A DNA stretch of 35,239 nt from contig CAKZYD010000166.1 of assembly GCA_937884085.1 (NCBI GenBank), forward strand, positions 1 to 35,239, given 5' to 3'. Made by a program: the position numbers and the translations under genes. Below the pieces are notes generated by a model. It worked only from the letters and a program-made list of their open reading frames with translations, was not told where the DNA came from and made no database searches. Source of the stretch: an uncultured Sphingomonadales bacterium (GTDB taxonomy: Bacteria > Pseudomonadota > Alphaproteobacteria > Sphingomonadales > CAKZYD01). This document shows positions 8,716 through 15,867 of this stretch, piece by piece (the first letter of the stretch is position 1; every line of letters begins with the position of its first letter).

Positions 8716-10050
8716 TCAGGCGACAGCTTTCAACGCTGCCCGCACCGCCTCAACCGCCTGGTCAATCTCATCTTTGCTGAAGGTCAAGATGGGCGCGATG
8801 GCCAGGTCATCGCCGTTATTACGAATGTAAACCCCGTTCTTGTAGGCATGCTTAAACACATCCGTCGTGCGGTCAGCGGGCATGCCGCGGTTTTCAATAG
8901 TGATGCCCGCCGCGAGACCAATATTGCGGATATCTTTGACGTGCGGTTCGCCTTTCAGGCTATGCACCGCTTCTTCAAAATGGCCCATGGTGCTTTGCAC
9001 ATGCTCATAGACGCCTTCGGTCTGGTAAACCTCCTGCGCTGCAAGGGCAGCAGCCGCGGCGAGGGGGTGGCCGGAATAGGTATAGCCATGGAAAAACTCC
9101 ACGCCTGCCTTTGAGCCATGCATGAAGGCGTCGAAAATTTCGTCGCGGATGATGGCAGCGCCCATGGGAACGGTTGCATTGTTGATACCTTTGGCAACGG
9201 TGACAATATCGGGCACAACGCCGATAGAGCCGCAGAAATTGGGATGCCCAACACGGCCAAAGGCGGCGATGACTTCATCGACGATGAGCAGTATGCCGTG
9301 CTTTTGGGTCACCTCGCGCAGCCGCTCCATATAGCCTACCGGCGGGATGTAAACGCCGCCCGAACCAGCGAAGGGCTCGACCATGACCGCTGCAATGGTG
9401 GATGGGTCATGCAGGGTAATCATGGTTTCCAGCTCCTGCATATAAGGCTCTGGATCGATGGTGGGCATGCCGCGTGTGAAGGCTTGGGTATGCGGGTCGT
9501 AGGGAAAGCTCAAATGGTCTGTGCCAGGCAGCAGGCTGCCGAAGAATTTGCGGTTATTGACCATCCCGCCGACGCTAATACCGCCAAAGCCGACGCCATG
9601 GTAACCACGCACCCGTCCGATTAGTCTGGTGCGCGTGCCTTCCCCGCGCATGCGGTGATAGGCGATGGCCAGTTTAAGCGCCGTATCCCCCGCTTCGGAC
9701 CCGGAATTGACAAAAAACACGTGATTGAGGTCGCCCGGAAACTGGTCTGCGACCACGTGGGAAAGTTCAATGATCGATGGGTGCGCGAAATTGAAGGACG
9801 GAGCGTAGTCCATGACATCAACTTGCTGCTTCATTGCCTCCACGATTTTGGGGTGCTTATGGCCGAGGTTCGAACACCATAGCCCAGAAAACGCATCAAG
9901 AATCTGCCGCCCATCGCTGGTCGTATAATAGTGTCCATCAGCGCTTTCGATGACACGTGGATCAGCGCGGAAGGCTTTATTCGGCGTGAAGGGAAGCCAA
10001 TACGGGTCGATCCAATCATTCTGCCCGTCGATTTTATCCTGGACCGTCAT
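8716..10050 (-). CDS. Class III omega-amino acid:pyruvate aminotransferase
   Basis: This 444-residue fold-type I aminotransferase has NSGSEAGDTALKLA (115-128), D258 in LIVDEVIAAFGRVG and Schiff-base K287 in VAKGINNATVPMG. The N-terminal stretch WLPFTPNKAFRADPR resembles beta-alanine/omega-amino acid:pyruvate aminotransferases. Beta-alanine is an expected product from the 1,3-diaminopropane half of spermidine, so it complements the SpdH-like and SpuC-like genes next door. It converges on the SpdH-like gene with an 11-base gap and has its own palindromic site 23 bases upstream of its ATG. It shares a divergent promoter region with the SMR gene. Confidence 0.87.
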   Translation of the reverse strand: MTVQDKIDGQNDWIDPYWLPFTPNKAFRADPRVIESADGHYYTTSDGRQILDAFSGLWCSNLGHKHPKIVEAMKQQVDVMDYAPSFNFAHPSIIELSHVVADQFPGDLNHVFFVNSGSEAGDTALKLAIAYHRMRGEGTRTRLIGRVRGYHGVGFGGISVGGMVNNRKFFGSLLPGTDHLSFPYDPHTQAFTRGMPTIDPEPYMQELETMITLHDPSTIAAVMVEPFAGSGGVYIPPVGYMERLREVTQKHGILLIVDEVIAAFGRVGHPNFCGSIGVVPDIVTVAKGINNATVPMGAAIIRDEIFDAFMHGSKAGVEFFHGYTYSGHPLAAAAALAAQEVYQTEGVYEHVQSTMGHFEEAVHSLKGEPHVKDIRNIGLAAGITIENRGMPADRTTDVFKHAYKNGVYIRNNGDDLAIAPILTFSKDEIDQAVEAVRAALKAVA

Positions 10051-10072
10051 AGCTGAATCAACCTGAAAATAT

Positions 10073-10084
10073 TTGTGATCACAT
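10073..10084. promoter_or_regulatory. Palindromic operator TTGTGATCACAT (site C)
   Basis: It matches site A at 11 of 12 positions. It lies 23 bases upstream of the leftward aminotransferase ATG and 123 bases before the rightward SMR ATG. A second perfect palindrome, CTTGATCAAG, sits at 10113-10122 and shares the TGATCA centre; it could be an auxiliary site. Binding here would overlap the leftward transcription start region, which suits repression. Confidence 0.7.
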
Positions 10085-10206
10085 TTTTTGAGCTATATGT
10101 TGCGACACTGTGCTTGATCAAGTCTTGTTGTGGCCGCAGCAGCGCTTCCGGTCCATATAGCTGAAAACATCTCGTCCGCCAGAGAATATTGCAGGGAAAA
10201 TAGCGC

Positions 10207-10542
10207 ATGTCGCCATATATGTTTTTAGCAATCGCCATTGTGGCTGAAGTGATTGCGACATGCTCTCTAAAGCTATCGATCGGCTTTACGAAAATTCTGC
10301 CCTCGACTTTCGTTGTGCTTGGCTATGGGTGTTCCTTTTACGCGCTGTCCCAAAGCCTAAAATCGCTGCAAGTGGGCTTCACCTACCCGGTCTGGTGCGG
10401 CGTCGGCATCATCCTTGTTGCGCTGATAGGGGTTTTATTCATGGGCGAGCGCGTCGATTGGCCGGGGGTGGCTGGTATGTCGCTCATCATTGCCGGCGTG
10501 GTGGTAATGAGCGTGTATTCGAAAATGGGAGGCGCAGCATAG
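10207..10542 (+). CDS. Small multidrug resistance (SMR) family exporter
   Basis: This 111-residue, four-helix membrane protein is closely EmrE-like. E14 (IAIVAEVIATCSLK), the proton/cation-binding carboxylate of the family, is present, as are Y60 and W63 (YPVWCGVG), which line the EmrE pocket. It would work as a dimer in the inner membrane, exchanging protons for lipophilic or quaternary cations. SMR relatives (MdtI/MdtJ) export spermidine. Here it probably relieves build-up of an amine substrate or intermediate, which is inference from context. AGGG lies about 10 bases before the ATG. Its TAG is directly followed by the ATG of the next flavoprotein, so the two are probably translated together. 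Confidence 0.9.
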   Translation: MSPYMFLAIAIVAEVIATCSLKLSIGFTKILPSTFVVLGYGCSFYALSQSLKSLQVGFTYPVWCGVGIILVALIGVLFMGERVDWPGVAGMSLIIAGVVVMSVYSKMGGAA

Positions 10543-12135
10543 ATGGCGCACTATGATGCAATCGTCATCGGAGGCGGCCACAACGGTCTGACAGCGGCCA
10601 ACTATCTGGCTATGGGCGGACTGAAGGTCTGCGTACTTGAGCGACGCCATGTCGTCGGCGGCGCAGCGGTCAGCGAGGAGTTCTCGCCTGGCTATCGAAA
10701 CTCAATCGCCTCCTATGTGGTCTCGCTCCTCAGGCCAGAAGTGGTCGACGAGCTTGAGCTGCGCAAATATGGCTATGACGCCATCCGCCTCAGCAACGCC
10801 TTCTATCCCGATTCCAAAGGTGACTATCTGCTGCTGACGGATGATGAAGCTCATAATCGCCAGCAATATGGCAAATTCTCTGACACCGATCATGAGGCGC
10901 TCAAACGCTTTTATGAGTTCGTCGACCAAGTGGGTGATATCGTTGCCAAACAATGGCTGAAAGAGCCACCAAAATTGGGCAAGCAGAGCTTTGGGGATTT
11001 AGCCAATTTAGGCCGGCTTGGGCTGGACCTCTATAAGATGGATGAAGATACGCGCCACCGCATGGTGCAACTCCTCATCGGCGCACCCTCCACGATGATA
11101 AACCGTTGGTTTGAGTCAGAGAAAATCAAAGCAATGGTGGCAGCCTCCATCACGCCTGCTAACTATGCCTCTCTCAACCAGCCAGGCGCGGCCATGGCCA
11201 TGCTGCACCATGCCGTGGGCGGGCTTGATGGCAAGAAAGGCGCCTGGGGCCTGGTGAAAGGCGGGATGGGCACGATCACACAAGCCATGGCAAAATCAGC
11301 GCAGGCCAAAGGCACTGAAATTCGCACAAACGCTGCTGTTGAGCGCATTCTCGTTGAGAATGGCAAAGCGTGCGGCGTGAGCCTGGAAGGCGGAGAAGAG
11401 CTGCGCGCGACCACCATTGCATCCAATGCTGACCCTCACCGCACTTTTATCAAGATGCTGGGAGAGGACTATCTCGACCCAGGCTTTGCTGCGGATATTA
11501 AGGCCATCCGGATGGAATCCGCCTCGCTGCGCATGAACCTGGCTCTATCCGGCCTGCCGGACTTTGCCTGTTACCCGTCAGATGGTGTTGGCGACCATCA
11601 CCGCGCCAGCATCATGTTCATTGAAAGCGCGCAGCATATTGAGGATGCCTACCTTTCCGCCCGGGCTGGCATGCCAGCCGACCCACCCTTCATTGACGCT
11701 ATTATACCCAGCGTCTTGGACGACACCCTGACCGATGAGCCCGGTCATCATGTGATGAGCCTCTTATGCAAATACATGCCCTATGACCTGGCCGATGGGC
11801 AGGATTGGCACAGCATCAAACCCAGCGTCTCCGAGAAAATTTTGGACTATTTGAGCGGCATGATCCCCAACCTGCGCGACATCTTGGTGGGCTATCAGTG
11901 CCTCAGCCCGCTGGATTTAGAACGTACCTTTGGCCTCACGCGCGGCGATATCTGTCACGGGCGTCTGGAGCCAGATCAGCTGTTCAGCATGCGGCCTCAC
12001 CCCGATGCAGCCCAGTATGGATGCCCCATGCCAGGGCTTTACCTGTGCGGATCAGGCGCGCATCCCGGCGGCGGCGTCACTGGCGCGCCAGGACGAAATG
12101 CTGCAAAACGCATTCTAAAAGATTTGAAGCGTTGA
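10543..12135 (+). CDS. Third PYROXD2/phytoene-dehydrogenase-like FAD oxidoreductase
   Basis: This 530-residue flavoprotein is of the same family as the genes at 2540 and 4152. The N terminus is DAIVIGGGHNGLTAANYLAMG (glycines 10-15) and the C-terminal FAD motif is GGGVTGAPGRNAAKRIL. Length and motif spacing are closest to the 539-residue copy. It is cotranscribed with the SMR exporter, with no base between stop and start. A CrtI-like name is not supported by context, because no carotenoid gene is in the window. An amine or imino-acid substrate is inferred. Confidence 0.84.
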   Translation: MAHYDAIVIGGGHNGLTAANYLAMGGLKVCVLERRHVVGGAAVSEEFSPGYRNSIASYVVSLLRPEVVDELELRKYGYDAIRLSNAFYPDSKGDYLLLTDDEAHNRQQYGKFSDTDHEALKRFYEFVDQVGDIVAKQWLKEPPKLGKQSFGDLANLGRLGLDLYKMDEDTRHRMVQLLIGAPSTMINRWFESEKIKAMVAASITPANYASLNQPGAAMAMLHHAVGGLDGKKGAWGLVKGGMGTITQAMAKSAQAKGTEIRTNAAVERILVENGKACGVSLEGGEELRATTIASNADPHRTFIKMLGEDYLDPGFAADIKAIRMESASLRMNLALSGLPDFACYPSDGVGDHHRASIMFIESAQHIEDAYLSARAGMPADPPFIDAIIPSVLDDTLTDEPGHHVMSLLCKYMPYDLADGQDWHSIKPSVSEKILDYLSGMIPNLRDILVGYQCLSPLDLERTFGLTRGDICHGRLEPDQLFSMRPHPDAAQYGCPMPGLYLCGSGAHPGGGVTGAPGRNAAKRILKDLKR

Positions 12136-12170
12136 TTTTTGACCTATTTCAGTCGATACCGTGCGCAAAT

Positions 12171-12182
12171 TTGTGATCACGA
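12171..12182. promoter_or_regulatory. Palindromic operator TTGTGATCACGA (site D)
   Basis: It matches site A at 11 of 12 positions with an intact GTGATCAC core. It sits in the 88-base gap between the third flavoprotein and the puuA-like gene, 42 bases before the ATG at 12224. Its presence in a same-strand gap, not only in divergent ones, indicates an independent regulated promoter for the puuA-puuB-purU set. Confidence 0.7.
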
Positions 12183-12223
12183 TTTTGAGTGACTAGAGTG
12201 TAAGGCTTAGCCGCCGAGGACAT

Positions 12224-13567
12224 ATGACGGATCAAGCAAAGCTGATGGAGGAAGTTGAGCAGATGCTCAGCCTTGGCCACGACTATGTCGAAGTGGTTGC
12301 AACGGACTTTTCCGGCAACCTTTTTGGAAAGCGCTACCCAGCCCATCATCTGGTTGAGTTCGCCAAATACGGCCTCTCCCTCCCCCGGGCAAATTTCGTG
12401 CTCACCAAGGTTGCCGGCGATATCTCTGAACATACAGGCATGGGCTATGAAGATGGTGACCCCGATATTGCCATGGGCCTCGTGCCTGGCGGCATGGGCG
12501 TGATTGGCTGGGGGGACCGCCCGCGCATTCAGGCGCTGATCACTAGCACCGCTGAAGAAGATATTCCCGACCCAAGGCGCATCTTAAAGCGAGTGCTCAA
12601 CAAATTTGAGTCTTTGAATTTAAAGCCAGTCGTTGCTTTTGAGCTAGAATTCACGGTGTTTGACGCGGAAAGAACAGCCGATGGCGGCTTAAAAGACGTC
12701 GTCAACCCGTTGACCAAGGCAAGCGATAGACAAGGCATGTTGAGCGTCGATAGGATTGATGGCTTTGAAGACTTTGTTCACGAGATTTTAGAAAACTGCG
12801 CCAGCCAAGGCATTGATACGTCTGCCATCTGTTCAGAGTTTGCCCCCGGCCAGTTTGAAATCAACTTCACCCATTATGACGACCCACTCAAAGCAGCCGA
12901 CCTGGCCCAGCTCTATAAGCGGACAGTCCAAGCGGTTGGTCGCAAACACGGGCTAATTGCGACTTTTATGGCAAAGCCCACGCTTGGCCAAGCTGGCAAT
13001 GGCCAGCACATGCATGTCAGCTTGGTGGACGAAACCGGCAAAAACATCTTTGACGGCGGTAATCAACCGACCGAGACGCTCATGCATGCCATTGGCGGCC
13101 TGCAAATCGGGGCGAAGGAGGCCATGCTGTATTGGGCGCCAAGCGTGAATTCCTATCGCCGCTTTGCCCATGCCAGCTGCGTGCCCACCGGCCCCACATG
13201 GGCCTTTGATCACCGCCATGTGGCTTTCCGCATTCCGCCAGCGACTGGCAATGCCTGGCGCATAGAAAACCGCATCGCAGGCGCCGATGCCAATTGCTAC
13301 CTCACCATGGCTGCAACCCTGGCCTCAATGCTTGTCGGCATTGAGGAAAAGATAGCGCCCAGCGAAGAAACCAAAGGCGCGCCAGATATGGATTATGACA
13401 GCCTGCCACTAACCATCCATGACGCCATTGAGGCAACGCGTAGCGGCAATGTCATCAAGCCTATTTTGGGCGACGATTTCACCAAATTATATGTCAGCCA
13501 CCGGGTCGGCGAACTCGAAGCATTCGACCACTGGATCAGCCCACGAGAGCTTGATTGGTATTTATGA
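12224..13567 (+). CDS. puuA: Glutamine synthetase family, gamma-glutamylpolyamine synthetase (PuuA-like)
   Basis: This 447-residue protein keeps the glutamine synthetase active-site set: E140 and E142 in AFELEF, E205 and E212 in SEFAPGQFEINF, H262/H264 in GNGQHMHVSL, NSYRRF (309-314), and E348 in WRIENRIAG. It is about 20 residues shorter than GlnA and lacks the adenylylation context, as expected of PuuA/GlnA3-type ligases. It would use ATP to join glutamate to the amine of putrescine or a related amine, masking it before oxidation. The next gene is PuuB-like, which supports PuuA over gamma-glutamylmethylamide synthetase; the latter remains a real alternative. GAGGA is three bases before the ATG. 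Confidence 0.85.
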   Translation: MTDQAKLMEEVEQMLSLGHDYVEVVATDFSGNLFGKRYPAHHLVEFAKYGLSLPRANFVLTKVAGDISEHTGMGYEDGDPDIAMGLVPGGMGVIGWGDRPRIQALITSTAEEDIPDPRRILKRVLNKFESLNLKPVVAFELEFTVFDAERTADGGLKDVVNPLTKASDRQGMLSVDRIDGFEDFVHEILENCASQGIDTSAICSEFAPGQFEINFTHYDDPLKAADLAQLYKRTVQAVGRKHGLIATFMAKPTLGQAGNGQHMHVSLVDETGKNIFDGGNQPTETLMHAIGGLQIGAKEAMLYWAPSVNSYRRFAHASCVPTGPTWAFDHRHVAFRIPPATGNAWRIENRIAGADANCYLTMAATLASMLVGIEEKIAPSEETKGAPDMDYDSLPLTIHDAIEATRSGNVIKPILGDDFTKLYVSHRVGELEAFDHWISPRELDWYL

Positions 13568-13618
13568 CGCCCACGGTTTGGGGAGGCCCAGGCGCGCCAA
13601 GACTAGAAAGGGATGCAC

Positions 13619-14935
13619 ATGCTAGACGCAAATGCACGCGAACATACCAATTCCTATTACGCTGCTTCCCAGCGCGATAAGGAACCGTTTGCGACCCTGA
13701 CTGACGATATGTCTGCCGACGTGTGTATCGTCGGCGGCGGCCTGTCCGGCGTTTCAACCGCTGTTGAGCTGGCCGAGCGCGGTCATGACGTGGTGCTATT
13801 AGAAGCCAACCGCATTGGGTGGGGCGCGTCCGGCCGTAATGGCGGCCAAGTCATCGGCGGCTATGGGACACGGCTGACCGACAATCCCGAAGCGACCAAC
13901 AAGCAGCTGGGCACTGGCTCTGCCGAAAAGCTCATCGACATGGCCACCGAATGCGTCGACATCATCCGCGAGCGCACCGAAAAATATAATATTGAATGCG
14001 ACCTCAAATGGGGTTTCCTCAATGTAGCTTTAAAGCCGCGCGAGATGAATGACCTGGAAGACTGGATGGAGGAGCTGGAAGCGCAAGGCTATCCCCATGA
14101 AACCAAAATGGTCTCTAAAGAGGAGCTGCGCGACTATCTTGGCACGGATCGCTATCTCGGCGGTCAAGTGGATATGGGCTGGGGCCATTGCCAAGTCCTG
14201 GACCTCGCCAAAGGCGAAGCGCGCGCGGCGGAAAGCCTGGGCGCAAAGATTTTCGAACAAAGCCTGGTCACAGAGATTGAGCCAGGCGAAGAGGTTGTCG
14301 TCAAAACCGACAAAGCGAAGGTTAAGGCCAACACGGTTGTCCTTTGTGGCAATGCCTATTTGGCGCAAATGGCGCCGAAAGTTGCCGGCAAACTGAGCAA
14401 ATATGTGTTGCCTGCCACCAGCTATATTATCGCAACTGAGCCGCTCAGCGACAACCTCGCGAAGGATGTGATGCCGAGGAATTATGCCGTGTGCGATCAA
14501 CGCACGGCTTTGGACTATTACCGCCTGAGCGCCGACAATCGCATGCTTTTCGGCGGCGTCTCCAACTATAGCGCCACAGCGCCGCTCTCCATTACACGCA
14601 CGTTGCGCAGCAAAATGTTAAAGGTCTTTCCGCAGCTGAAGGACGTTGAGATTGACCACTATTGGGGCGGCCGGATGGGCATCGGCATCAACCGCATCCC
14701 CCAGCTTGGGCAACTGCATAAGAACGTCTATTATGCGCAGGCCTATGGCGGGCACGGGGTTGCACCGACCCATATGTCAGGACGCCTGATTGCCGAGGCA
14801 ATCTCCGGCGACCATAGCCGCTTTGACATCATGGCCAGCGTGACGCATATGCCCTTCCCAGGTTTTGGTATCTTGAGGCAGTCCATGTTTGCGGCGGGCA
14901 TGTCATTCTACAAATTAAAAGACGCGCTAGCCTAA
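13619..14935 (+). CDS. puuB: Gamma-glutamylputrescine oxidase (PuuB-like FAD oxidase)
   Basis: This 438-residue member of the D-amino-acid-oxidase (DAO) family has the FAD motif DVCIVGGGLSGVSTAVELA (glycines 39-44), EANRIGWGASGRNGGQ, and a C-terminal YAQAYGGHGVAPTHMSGRL motif. The N terminus EHTNSYYAAS is nearly the same as the start of E. coli PuuB as I remember it. The enzyme would oxidise a gamma-glutamyl-amine to the aldehyde with release of ammonia and hydrogen peroxide. I prefer the ATG at 13619 because AAAGGG ends six bases before it. The in-frame ATG at 13613 directly abuts that site. It lies 51 bases after the puuA-like stop. No aldehyde dehydrogenase (PuuC) or hydrolase (PuuD) is present. 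Confidence 0.88.
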   Translation: MLDANAREHTNSYYAASQRDKEPFATLTDDMSADVCIVGGGLSGVSTAVELAERGHDVVLLEANRIGWGASGRNGGQVIGGYGTRLTDNPEATNKQLGTGSAEKLIDMATECVDIIRERTEKYNIECDLKWGFLNVALKPREMNDLEDWMEELEAQGYPHETKMVSKEELRDYLGTDRYLGGQVDMGWGHCQVLDLAKGEARAAESLGAKIFEQSLVTEIEPGEEVVVKTDKAKVKANTVVLCGNAYLAQMAPKVAGKLSKYVLPATSYIIATEPLSDNLAKDVMPRNYAVCDQRTALDYYRLSADNRMLFGGVSNYSATAPLSITRTLRSKMLKVFPQLKDVEIDHYWGGRMGIGINRIPQLGQLHKNVYYAQAYGGHGVAPTHMSGRLIAEAISGDHSRFDIMASVTHMPFPGFGILRQSMFAAGMSFYKLKDALA

Positions 14936-14986
14936 ACGCGCGGCAACACCACAGAAAATTTTGGCGGAAAATTGGGGGCGTGTATC

Positions 14987-15835
14987 ATGACGACTGAAGT
15001 TCGCTTTATCTTAAAAGTCACCTGTGAAGACCAGCCGGGGATTGTGTCTGCGGTTGCACGCACAATTGCCGAAAATGGCGGCAACATCCTAGAGTGTCAG
15101 CAGTTTGACGATGCGGAAACCGGCGCCTTTTTAATGCGCCTTCTGTTTTCTACAGATGCCAAAGAGCGAATTGAGTTCGAGCTCAAACCGACAATTGAAC
15201 GCTTCACCATGAAGGCGGAAATCGTGCCGGAAGCGCAGAAAGGGCGCGTCCTCATCATGGTTTCCAAGATGGACCACTGCATGAACGACCTGCTTTATCG
15301 CTGGCGCAAGGGCGATCTGAATATGGACCTGGCCGGCATTTTTTCAAACCATGAGACCTATCGCGCGCAAGTCGAACAAGCTGGCCTGCCCTTTACCTAT
15401 ATTCCCGTTACCAAAGACACCAAGCCAGAAGCGGAAGCGAAGCTGCTCGATTTTATCAGTGAACAGAAGGCCGACCTAGTCGTGCTGGCCCGCTACATGC
15501 AGATCCTGACCGACGACACCTCAAAGCGCCTTTTTGGGAAGGTCATTAACATCCACCACAGTTTCCTACCCAGCTTCAAGGGCGCAAAGGCCTATCACCA
15601 AGCCCATGCGCGCGGTGTGAAACTCATTGGCGCAACAGCGCATTATGTGACGGCGGATCTCGATGAAGGGCCAATCATTGAGCAGGAAGTCGACCGCGTA
15701 AAACACTCCGACAGCGCTGAAGAGCATGTGAGGATAGGCCGCGATGTGGAGTGCCGCGTGCTGTCACGGGCTGTGCGGTGGCATCTTGAGCACCGTGTTT
15801 TCTTAAACGGCAGCAAGACAGTTGTCTTTACGTAG
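14987..15835 (+). CDS. purU: Formyltetrahydrofolate deformylase
   Basis: This 282-residue protein has an N-terminal ACT domain (about residues 4-80, LKVTCEDQPGIVSAVARTI). The formyltransferase-fold catalytic domain follows, with INIHHSFLPSFKGAKAYHQA carrying the Asn/His pair and GATAHYVTADLDEGPIIEQ carrying the Asp. It hydrolyses 10-formyl-THF to formate and free THF. Purine metabolism alone does not explain its place after puuAB. Demethylation pathways that load C1 units on folate often carry purU, which fits the GcvT-like gene upstream. The ATG at 14987 has GGGGG at a good distance; an in-frame TTG at 14972 is less likely. It converges on the receptor gene with a 32-base gap. Confidence 0.92.
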   Translation: MTTEVRFILKVTCEDQPGIVSAVARTIAENGGNILECQQFDDAETGAFLMRLLFSTDAKERIEFELKPTIERFTMKAEIVPEAQKGRVLIMVSKMDHCMNDLLYRWRKGDLNMDLAGIFSNHETYRAQVEQAGLPFTYIPVTKDTKPEAEAKLLDFISEQKADLVVLARYMQILTDDTSKRLFGKVINIHHSFLPSFKGAKAYHQAHARGVKLIGATAHYVTADLDEGPIIEQEVDRVKHSDSAEEHVRIGRDVECRVLSRAVRWHLEHRVFLNGSKTVVFT

Positions 15836-15867
15836 CAGACATTCGCAGACTGCTTCAAAAGCGCCCG

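Noticed and set aside
9118..9624. A 168-codon plus-strand frame opposite the omega-amino acid aminotransferase
   Set aside because: It is a shadow of the minus-strand gene, which has intact PLP motifs. The antisense product has no family features.
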